Made by a program: the position numbers and the translations under genes
Assembly (NCBI GenBank): GCA_002704915.1
Contig: PAIP01000020.1
Coordinates: 28,421-92,420 of the forward strand
Source of the DNA: Parvularcula sp.
GTDB lineage: Bacteria > Pseudomonadota > Alphaproteobacteria > Caulobacterales > Parvularculaceae
Direction of reading: 5' to 3'
DNA: 64,000 nt
Notes under the pieces: model-generated
Told to the model about the DNA's origin: nothing
The model's database searches: none
The model's input: the letters and a program-made list of their open reading frames with translations, nothing else
Shown: one piece after another, positions 48,208-55,747 of the stretch
Layout: the number at the start of each line of letters is the position of its first letter
Numbering within the stretch: position 1 is the stretch's first letter

Positions 48208-48713
48208 TCGGTCTCCTTCGCGATCTGGCGAATGGCGCGCACAATGTTGGGATAAGCTGCGCAGCGGCAAAGATTGCCGCTCATGCGCTCGGAGATTTCC
48301 TCATCCGAAAGCTCCTTCAAGTCATCAAGCGTTTCGGAAACATAGCTTGGCCAGCCGGTCTGCGCTTCCTCGATCATCCCCATAGCCGAACAGATCTGGC
48401 CTGGCGTGCAATAGCCGCACTGAAAGGCGTCATGCGCAACAAAAGCGGCTTGCAGAGACGAAAGTTCCTCCGGCGCGCCGAGGCCCTCTATCGTCACAAT
48501 CTCGTCCCCGTCATGCATGCAGGCGAGCGTCAGGCAGCTATTGATGCGGCGGCCATTCACCATCACAGTGCAGGCGCCGCACTGGCCGTGATCGCACCCC
48601 TTTTTGGAGCCTGTCAGGCCGAGATGGTTGCGCAGCGCATCGAGCAAAGTCGTGCGCGAATCAGCTTTAAGCGTGTGCTCCTCGCCATTGATATGAAGAG
48701 ATGTTGTCTGCAT
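48204..48713 (-). CDS. (2Fe-2S)-binding subunit of molybdenum hydroxylase (PaoA/YagT-like)
   Basis: GSKKGCDHGQCGACTVMVNGRRINSCL, FQCGYCTPGQICSA, GNLCRCAAYPNI; start set to MQTTSLHIN. Confidence 0.92.
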   Translation of the reverse strand: MQTTSLHINGEEHTLKADSRTTLLDALRNHLGLTGSKKGCDHGQCGACTVMVNGRRINSCLTLACMHDGDEIVTIEGLGAPEELSSLQAAFVAHDAFQCGYCTPGQICSAMGMIEEAQTGWPSYVSETLDDLKELSDEEISERMSGNLCRCAAYPNIVRAIRQIAKETE

Positions 48714-48879
48714 TGGCCCCTCTCGCATGAGCTATCCAGTGCTAACCCCGCCACCACGGAAAGGTTGCGCCTTGCCTGTCACGTTGCTTTTCATATTAGA
48801 AAATAAGATGTCAGGCGGGCGCTGTTATTGGCGGGACCCAGTCGGAGGCGCGCTTGAAGCGAAGTGTCAGAGAGGCGGA

Positions 48880-48937
48880 ATGGTGGAGGGGGCTGGATTC
48901 GAACCAGCGTACGCAAAGCGGCCAGATTTACAGTCTG
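48880..48937 (-). repeat. att-like partial tRNA-Tyr (3' 57 nt), distal island boundary
   Basis: Exact copy of 51677-51734 (atggtggagggggctggattcgaaccagcgtacgcaaagcggccagatttacagtctg); D-arm and 5' acceptor strand missing. Confidence 0.92.
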
Positions 48938-49130
48938 TGAATGGCCGTATCAGGACGTCTCAAGCCGTTTCAAAACCCCAATAAGAATATTGGCTTACAC
49001 AGTTTTTAGTCTCACCCTGTCTTTCCGAATATCAGGAAATCTCAGTAAGAAATGCACCAAAAATGAACCAAAATTTTAGCGACAGCGTGTCTTCAACTTG
49101 CCGGACGAGCGGTTTCGGCCTTGGCAGCCT

Positions 49131-49420
49131 CCATCCGTCGGGCGTCGTAGGTGAGCGAGCCGCCGTTGATCGTATCCTACTGGTTGAGGCCATTGGGCGA
49201 ATAATTGTCCGTGCCCAATGAGGTCTCGGACCAGTAATAGCCGCTGGTCACCGTGCGCCCGGTGATCTGGCTCGCCGGGTTGTAGCCGTCCAGCGCGAAG
49301 GAAAAATCGCCCGCCGGCCCCGGTCCTGCCCCGGGCAGCTCGTGGCTCACTTCCGTCAGCCGCGACAGCCCGTCATGGTCGTAGCTTGTCGCCGCGCCGT
49401 TCGCCCAGGCGATGGCGCCT
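49131..49420 (-). pseudogene. RHS/YD-repeat core fragment, displaced
   Basis: Minus-strand translation AWANGAATSYDHDGLSRLTEVSHELPG...GYNPASQITGRTVTSGYYWSETSLGTDNYSPNGLNQ*DTINGGSLTYDAR; in-frame TAG at a usual YD tyrosine position. Confidence 0.75.
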
Positions 49421-49498
49421 ATAGTTAGCGAAAGTCGCTATAGTCATAATCTCTTGCATTGATTCATAACGTACAAAATGGTTTGAACGTTATATTAT

Positions 49499-49975
49499 CT
49501 ATGATGCCATAGTAGAATTTACGTCATACCACCAAAAATCTGAATTCCAGTCCTCTAATAGTTGCCTTGCGGTTTCACGATAATGCTGCTCATGCTTTTT
49601 AAAAAAAGGTTTGAGAGATTCATACAGCAATCTTTTTTTGTCTTCGTTTATATTAATTCCAATCCTCTCATGTAGAAAAACATTATCAAGAATCCAAAAA
49701 ACCTGAAACATTTCCTCAAATTCAAATTCAGAAAAGTGAGGATCAATTATTCGAAGGACGTAGTCTATTTTTTCATCGAGCACATCAGCGATTCCAATTG
49801 AGTTTACAATCCTTCGGTATCTCTCTTTGAGGCAATCAACTTCTTCAAAAGAAATCGCTTCCAAGCTTCTGTAAACTTTTCTAAGGATGGACGGAATATC
49901 TTTCCGATTAACCTTGCCAGCATTTAGCTTATTAAGCTCCGCATCAATTCGTTTGTATACAAGCGATGTGGTCAT
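49499..49975 (-). CDS. Putative immunity protein for the adjacent RHS C-terminal toxin
   Basis: 158-aa helical, charged, visibly AT-rich ORF; its ATG directly follows the toxin stop codon (ccaTAAATGacc). Confidence 0.65.
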   Translation of the reverse strand: MTTSLVYKRIDAELNKLNAGKVNRKDIPSILRKVYRSLEAISFEEVDCLKERYRRIVNSIGIADVLDEKIDYVLRIIDPHFSEFEFEEMFQVFWILDNVFLHERIGININEDKKRLLYESLKPFFKKHEQHYRETARQLLEDWNSDFWWYDVNSTMAS

Positions 49976-51058
49976 TTATGGATTCCAAGTAAATCCGGGC
50001 AACCTTCTTAACTCGTCTAAACCACCTTCTGGACGAAAATGAGTATGAATTCTAGGCTTTTTGCCAAGCTGGCTTGTGGCGGTAAACAATCCGGTCCCTT
50101 CGTTAAAGTAGCCAATTCTTTGCTCATCTGTAGATCTATCCCTATATTTAAATTTCTTACCATTCTGAATTGTATCCCGTGCGCTTATGTCATACTGCTT
50201 AGCATTTTTCACTCCTATATCATCTCCGTGCTTTTTGAAATGGCCACGCAATCCAGGACCATCAACGCCTTGGCGGCTTTTTTGCCATTTCGCTTGCTTT
50301 GCAACACCGGTAAAGTGTCTTGAGCGAAATGCAGCAGAAGCAACATCGTCGCCAAGCCGAGACGCAACTCCAAAACCAGTAGCATAAGGAGCGGCTGTCC
50401 CGGCAGCGTCTGCTAGTATTGCTGTTATATTTTCCTGACGGTTTGCACCGCCATTAAAAAACTCATCATAGCCAAGGGCGCCCACGTCATAGAGCAGGAA
50501 GCCAACGTCCAAAATTGTATCTAACGGAATATTGCCCGAAGGGTCTGAATATTTGAGTGGGTCATTGAATGCATACGCATACATGTTCATGTCGGCTTCG
50601 TAGCCGATGGGGTCGATCTGGAGGAAACGGCCCGTGTCGGGGTCGTAGAGGCGGGCCTTGTAATTGTAGAGCGCCAGCTCATAAAGCCAGGTCTGGCCGG
50701 TGTAGCGGAAGGTTCCGTCATTATTGGCGTGCTGGCGCCCGAAGGCGTCATAGAGGTTCGACGTCACCAGCGCGCCGGTCGACGCGTCGAGATAGGCCGA
50801 GACGCTGCCGCGCTCGTCCGCGAGCATCGTCACGGCGTCCGGCGCCCCCGCCGCGGCGAGGCATTTCTGGGTCGCCCCCGCCCCGCCATTCTCGCACAGG
50901 ATCGGATTGTCGGTCCCACCGCCATGGGCGTAGCGCCGGAGCAGCGTTCCGCCGCCATTATATTCCGCGATGAGATTGTCCCCGTCATAGAGGAAGCGCC
51001 GCCCGCCGGTCGCGGTGACGGAGAAAAGCCGGTCCGCGGGATCGTATTTGAAGGTCAC
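49976..51058 (-). CDS. RHS repeat protein C-terminal fragment with polymorphic toxin tip (5' truncated; RHS homology extends to about 51160)
   Basis: YDPADRLFSVTATGGRRFLYDGDNLIAEYNGGG..., LYNYKARLYDPDTGRFLQIDPIGYEADMNMYAYAFNDPLKYSDPSGN hallmark, followed by unrelated C-terminus GLRGHFKKHGDDIG...HTHFRPEGG. Confidence 0.85.
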   Translation of the reverse strand: MTFKYDPADRLFSVTATGGRRFLYDGDNLIAEYNGGGTLLRRYAHGGGTDNPILCENGGAGATQKCLAAAGAPDAVTMLADERGSVSAYLDASTGALVTSNLYDAFGRQHANNDGTFRYTGQTWLYELALYNYKARLYDPDTGRFLQIDPIGYEADMNMYAYAFNDPLKYSDPSGNIPLDTILDVGFLLYDVGALGYDEFFNGGANRQENITAILADAAGTAAPYATGFGVASRLGDDVASAAFRSRHFTGVAKQAKWQKSRQGVDGPGLRGHFKKHGDDIGVKNAKQYDISARDTIQNGKKFKYRDRSTDEQRIGYFNEGTGLFTATSQLGKKPRIHTHFRPEGGLDELRRLPGFTWNP

Positions 51059-51150
51059 CGCGCCGGAGTTCGCCGAGACCGGGCGGTTTACCGCGTCATA
51101 GACATAGGTGTTGACCCCGTCCGCGGTGAGGTTCCCCCGGGCGTCGTAAG

Positions 51151-51615
51151 TCAGCGAGCCGCCGCAGCGTCCAGCCCATCGAGAAGATAGAGACGGTAGT
51201 CCGGAATGGATGCGGCTTTGCCTTCAGATTCCATCGCCTCAATCACAAACTCGAACAGGTCCTTCACAGACCCTTTGCGGGTTAGCCCTCCTGGCCGTGG
51301 ACGCCCGCCACCGGCAGCCCTCGGATCGGCAAGCAACTCAGTCGCCTTCCGGCGAGCATCCGTGAGCGACACAGTCGGATAATGACCAATCGAAATCCGT
51401 TTCCGGCCAGACGACGGGCCAATCAGTACAGAGAATGTTTTCCGGCGCTTGCCTATGCGCACCCAAAGATTGGGGCATCCGAGATCAACAAACTCGGTCG
51501 TTTTGTCGAACGGTCCAGCTGTGCGGAGCCACCGGTCAGTGAAGGTGCGTTGGGCCACTTTCAAAGCCTCTCGAGAAGCACCAAAAAATGTACCAAGAAT
51601 TCGCACACACCCCAA
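51151..51615 (-). pseudogene. Tyrosine recombinase/integrase, N-terminal fragment only
   Basis: Arm-binding domain KRRKTFSVLIGPSSGRKRISIGHYPTVSLTDARRKATELLAD and core-binding start; runs into RHS sequence and stops without the catalytic domain. Confidence 0.8.
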
Positions 51616-51677
51616 GTCAGCCGATGACCTATTGAAGATTTTAATATATTATATAATTAAATCAATCTTCTAGAAGA

Positions 51678-51762
51678 TGGTGGAGGGGGCTGGATTCGAA
51701 CCAGCGTACGCAAAGCGGCCAGATTTACAGTCTGGTGGATTTAACCACTCTCCCACCCCTCC
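51678..51762 (-). tRNA. tRNA-Tyr (GTA), CCA encoded
   Basis: RC ggaggggtgggagagtggttaaatccaccagactgtaaatctggccgctttgcgtacgctggttcgaatccagccccctccacca; acceptor GGAGGGG/CCCCTCC, long variable arm, TTCGAATC T-loop. Confidence 0.97.
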
Positions 51763-51958
51763 ACGAGGCGCCGGAAACCAATCCCTAAAGGGACCGTATT
51801 TCAGCGGTGACAGCCTTGGAAAACCGGGCGCGCCCGGCTCCTCCGCTATCGGGAGAACGGGGTCTATAGCGGCGCTGCGCCCGCTTCGCAACAGCCGCAG
51901 CGGCGGACCCCGTGAAATTCCTGTTTCCCCTTCAATAAGAACCGGCTAGGCCGTCTTC

Positions 51959-52786
51959 ATGACACAGAAGACCCAGCCCCGAGCGAAGAAAAACGCGCCC
52001 GCCAGGAAGCGGGCGAAATCCGGCGGGCCGCGTCAAGGACGGGCGAAGGCTGCCGACGGCGCGGTCTGGCTTTACGGACGGCATGCAGTAGCGGCGGCCC
52101 TCGCCAATCCGGCCCGCAAGATCAAGCGCGTTCTCGCCACCAAAAACGCGGCGGACTGGCTTGAACAAGCCGGCGCCGAGGAGGCGGCCCTTGCGCGTCT
52201 TGAAGACATGAAACCCGACGCTATCGACCGGCTTTTGCCTGACGGCGCCGTGCATCAGGGACTGGCGGCGCTGGCGGAGGAGCTCCCACGTGCGCGCCTT
52301 AAAGAAGTTTGCGCGCCGGCCGAAGCCGGGCGCCCGGTCCTTGTGCTCGACCAGATCACCGATCCGCAGAATATCGGCGCCCTCTTCCGCTCCGCCGCCG
52401 CCTTCGGCGCGAAAGCGGTGATCGTCCAGGAGCGCAGAACGCCGCCGCTATCCGGCGCGCTCGCCAAAGCCGCCGCAGGCGCTGTCGAGGTCGTGCCATG
52501 CGTCCAGGCCGTCAATATCGCCCGCGCCCTCGAAGCGCTGAAAGACCTCGGCTATCACTGTGCGGGGCTCGCCGGCGAAGCAGACGCGTATATTGCGGAT
52601 TTTCCGCCAGCGCCGTTGGCGCTTGTCATGGGCGCAGAAGGCGCAGGACTGCGCCAGCTTGTGGCTGCGACCTGCGACAAACTCTACCGCATCCCGATCG
52701 CGCCCGGGATCGAAAGCCTGAATGTCTCCAATGCGGCGGCGATTTCCCTTTACGAGGCGCGGCGGGCGCACAGACCGGAAAAATAA
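51959..52786 (+). CDS. rlmB: 23S rRNA (guanosine-2'-O)-methyltransferase, TrmH/RlmB family
   Basis: VWLYGRHAVAAALANPARKIKRVLAT, VLDQITDPQNIGALFRSAAAFGAKAVI, LVMGAEGAGLRQL, IPIAPGIESLNVSNAAAISLYE. Confidence 0.93.
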   Translation: MTQKTQPRAKKNAPARKRAKSGGPRQGRAKAADGAVWLYGRHAVAAALANPARKIKRVLATKNAADWLEQAGAEEAALARLEDMKPDAIDRLLPDGAVHQGLAALAEELPRARLKEVCAPAEAGRPVLVLDQITDPQNIGALFRSAAAFGAKAVIVQERRTPPLSGALAKAAAGAVEVVPCVQAVNIARALEALKDLGYHCAGLAGEADAYIADFPPAPLALVMGAEGAGLRQLVAATCDKLYRIPIAPGIESLNVSNAAAISLYEARRAHRPEK

Positions 52787-52852
52787 CCGCGCTGGCCGTT
52801 GCCTCCCGGGATCACTATCCTCGCATCTGCGCCGACAAGAGGAGAAAGCACG

Positions 52853-53977
52853 ATGTTCGGACGTTCGCTAAAGCTCTTTCGCATTTTCGGCTTTAATGTC
52901 CGCGTCGACATAAGCTGGACGTTCCTTGCGCTGCTGATCGCCACCTCGCTCGCGCTTGGTTTTTTTCCAAACGTCTATGAAGGCTGGCCGGCGTCGACCT
53001 ATTGGTGGCTGGCGATCGCCGGCGTCATCGGTGTTTTCTTCTCCATCGTCATTCATGAATTGTCGCATTCGCTGACGGCGCGTGTTTTCGGCGCCGGCAT
53101 GACAGGGATCACGCTGTTCATGTTTGGCGGAGTCGCTGAAATGGAGCACGAGCCGGAAACCGCGAAGGCCGAATTTTTCACCGCCATCGCCGGCCCCGCG
53201 ATCAGCATCGTGCTCGGCGTTCTCTTTCTCTGGCTTGCATCTTTCGGCGGCGAGACCCCCACGCCCATGATTGCGCTTGCCGATTATCTGGGAAGGCTCA
53301 ACTTCATCCTCGCCATCTTCAACCTGCTGCCGGCTTTTCCCATGGATGGCGGGCGCGTCTTGCGAGCCATCCTATGGGCAGTGAAGGGAGATTTGCGCTG
53401 GGCGACGCGCTGGGCCTCGGGCCTTGGCGGACTTTTCGGTTTCGTCCTGATGGGGGCAGGTCTCTTCGCCGCGGTTTCCGGGGCTTTTGTCGCGGGACTT
53501 TGGTGGATCCTGATCGGCATGTTCATTCGCGGCGCCGCTCAAGGCTCCTATCAACAGATGGAAGTGCGGCGGCTGATGGGCGGCGTCACCGTGCGCGACC
53601 TCATGCACGCCGATGCAGACAACGTTTCGCCGTCCATTACCATTGGCGAACTTGTGGACCGGCATGTCTATCAGCGTCAGCAAACGGCGTTTCCTGTCGT
53701 CGAGAACGGCGCTTTTATCGGTGTTGTGGACACCGCCCATGTCAAAGCCTCACCGCGCGCCGAGTGGGACCGGCTGATGGTGCGCGACATCATGTCGAAA
53801 CCGGAAGAGGCGCCCGTGACCGGGCCCTCGCAGGACGCGATCATCGCCTTGCAAGCCCTCCATGACGGCGGCGCCGATACGCTTATTGTCGTCGAAAACG
53901 GCCGCGTTCTCGGCACGTTGTCGAAAGCCGACGTCATGAAACTCTTGAGCCTGAAAATGGACCTTGAAGCGGCGTAG
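52853..53977 (+). CDS. Site-2 protease family zinc metalloprotease with CBS domains
   Basis: VIHELSHSLTARVFG (HExxH), NLLPAFPMDGGRVLRA, C-terminal CBS pair; start set to 52853. Confidence 0.9.
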   Translation: MFGRSLKLFRIFGFNVRVDISWTFLALLIATSLALGFFPNVYEGWPASTYWWLAIAGVIGVFFSIVIHELSHSLTARVFGAGMTGITLFMFGGVAEMEHEPETAKAEFFTAIAGPAISIVLGVLFLWLASFGGETPTPMIALADYLGRLNFILAIFNLLPAFPMDGGRVLRAILWAVKGDLRWATRWASGLGGLFGFVLMGAGLFAAVSGAFVAGLWWILIGMFIRGAAQGSYQQMEVRRLMGGVTVRDLMHADADNVSPSITIGELVDRHVYQRQQTAFPVVENGAFIGVVDTAHVKASPRAEWDRLMVRDIMSKPEEAPVTGPSQDAIIALQALHDGGADTLIVVENGRVLGTLSKADVMKLLSLKMDLEAA

Positions 53978-54017
53978 CGCCGGGTTAAAGTCGCAACGTC
54001 ATAGAGGAGAGAGAGAG

Positions 54018-54644
54018 ATGGCGAAACCGGTTCTTTATTACTGCCCCCGCACGCGCGCTGAGACGGCGATGTGGATGAGTGAGGAGCTTGGCGGGGTCTG
54101 CGACATCAAGATCGTTAATCTTAAAACCGGCGACCACAAAAAGCCGGAGTTTTTGAAGATCAATCCCATGGGCAAAGTGCCGGCGCTGACGCATGACGGC
54201 GTAACCGTGACGGAAAGCGCCGCAATTTGCGTCTATCTCGCTGATGCGTTTGCGGACAAGGGGTTTGCGCCGGCGTTGAACGACCCCAAACGCGGCGCCT
54301 ATTATCGCTGGACGTTCTACGCCCCCTCCTGCATAGAGCCGATGATGCTCGACAAGCTCGGCGGGGTGAAGCGCGAAAACTCCATGGCCGCCGGTTACGG
54401 CTCGGAAGAAGATGTTTTGAAATCTCTCGACGTTGCGCTCTCTGCCGGGCCTTACATTCTCGGCGATAATGTGACCGCCGCCGACATCGTCATGGGATCG
54501 CTCTTGAATTTCGCAACTATGTTTGGCGCTATCGAAAAGAAGGGCAAAATCGCAGACTATATCGATCGCATGACGGCGCGACCGGCCTACGCCAAAATGC
54601 AGGAGATCAGCGCCAAATACGCCGCCGATCTCGGGTATGAGTAA
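54018..54644 (+). CDS. Glutathione S-transferase family protein
   Basis: KPVLYYCPRTRAETAMWMSEELG, FLKINPMGKVPALTHDGVTVTESAAICVYLAD; start at 54018 after RBS-like agaggagagag. Confidence 0.9.
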   Translation: MAKPVLYYCPRTRAETAMWMSEELGGVCDIKIVNLKTGDHKKPEFLKINPMGKVPALTHDGVTVTESAAICVYLADAFADKGFAPALNDPKRGAYYRWTFYAPSCIEPMMLDKLGGVKRENSMAAGYGSEEDVLKSLDVALSAGPYILGDNVTAADIVMGSLLNFATMFGAIEKKGKIADYIDRMTARPAYAKMQEISAKYAADLGYE

Positions 54645-55027
54645 TGAGCGCCGAGATCCATCACGCCTCCTGCCAGTGCGGCGCCGCGCGCGCGGAAATG
54701 ACCGGTGCGCCGAAATTCGTCGGCAATTGCCATTGCGACGCCTGCCGCAGAGCAACCGGCGGTGCGGTCTCCACCTGGGTAGGTTTCGATGACAATCAGG
54801 TGAAATGGCTGACGAACGCGCCGTCCTTTTACGCCAGCTCGAAGGGCGTTCAGCGTGGCTTTTGCGCGAAATGCGGCACACCCCTCACCTATGCCGGCGA
54901 GAAATGGGCGGGCGAAACCCATTTCCTGATCGGCGTGATGGAGAAGCCGGAAAACTACACCCCGCAAGGCGAAGTTTTCGCCGATGAAGCGCTTGCCTGG
55001 GCGCAACATATCGAAAAGAAGACGTAA
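54644..55027 (+). CDS. GFA family (glutathione-dependent formaldehyde-activating enzyme-like) protein
   Basis: CQCGAARAEMTGAP, NCHCDACRRATGG, GFCAKCGTPLTY zinc ligands. Confidence 0.9.
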   Translation: MSAEIHHASCQCGAARAEMTGAPKFVGNCHCDACRRATGGAVSTWVGFDDNQVKWLTNAPSFYASSKGVQRGFCAKCGTPLTYAGEKWAGETHFLIGVMEKPENYTPQGEVFADEALAWAQHIEKKT

Positions 55028-55675
55028 ATGGCTTTTGAGGCCGTCATTTTCGATTTCGGCGGCGTCTTCACGACGTCGCCCGTGCAGAATTTCGCCGAGT
55101 TCGAACGCCGGCATGGGCTGCCCGAAAAATTTATCGGCGAAGTCATCAAGACCAACCACCATGACAATTCCTGGGCGCGGTTCGAGCGGTCGGAAATGTC
55201 GCTTGAGGATTTTGACGCAGCCTTCGCCGAGGAAACGAAGACAGCCGGCTTTGAAATTCGCGGCCGCACACTCGTCGATCTTCTGAAGCTGCACTTCAAT
55301 CATGAAATGATCGACGCCCTCGCCCGTGTGAAAGCGGCGGCTTACAAAACAGGCTGCATCACCAACAACCTGCCGAAAATCGATTCCAAAGGCATGCTGG
55401 CGCCAGGCGAAAGCCGCGACGTGGTGGAGCAGATTCACGCTAACTTCGACCATATTATTGAATCGTCAAAGTCCGGCGTGCGGAAACCGGAGCCGCGCAT
55501 TTACGAAATGATGTGCGAGGCGCTTTCCGTTCCGCCTGAAGTCTGCATTTTCCTCGACGATCTCGGGGTCAATCTGAAGCCCGCCCGCGCCATGGGCATG
55601 ACGACGATCAAAGTTCCCATCGGCGATGTGGGGCCGGCGGTTGAGGAGCTCGACCGCCTGCTCTTCCCGGCCTGA
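55028..55675 (+). CDS. HAD-IA family hydrolase
   Basis: FEAVIFDFGGVFTTSP, SSKSGVRKPEPRIYEMM, CIFLDDLGVNLKPARAMGMTTIKV. Confidence 0.9.
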   Translation: MAFEAVIFDFGGVFTTSPVQNFAEFERRHGLPEKFIGEVIKTNHHDNSWARFERSEMSLEDFDAAFAEETKTAGFEIRGRTLVDLLKLHFNHEMIDALARVKAAAYKTGCITNNLPKIDSKGMLAPGESRDVVEQIHANFDHIIESSKSGVRKPEPRIYEMMCEALSVPPEVCIFLDDLGVNLKPARAMGMTTIKVPIGDVGPAVEELDRLLFPA

Positions 55676-55747
55676 GCGCTGCGCCCAGACATTGCGACGG
55701 GCGCCGCAGAGGCGCACAATAGGTGAAAACCCAAAGGGAAGCGCGCC

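Larger units (their letters stand above)
48880..51734. mobile_element. Degenerate integrative element/genomic island at tRNA-Tyr
   Basis: Bounded by identical 58-bp direct repeats (48880-48937 and 51677-51734) of the tRNA-Tyr 3' part; contains truncated tyrosine integrase next to the intact tRNA and RHS toxin/immunity cargo. Confidence 0.8.

Noticed and set aside
49426-49440. Small hairpin TAGCGA-AAG-TCGCTA downstream of the putative immunity gene
   Set aside because: Only a 6-bp stem and no T-tract on the relevant strand; not enough to call a terminator or recombination site.
51677-51949. ORFs beginning MVEGAGFEPAYAKRPDLQS (also 48727-48984)
   Set aside because: Well-known spurious peptide from reading antisense through tRNA-Tyr; the second copy simply reflects the att-like repeat.
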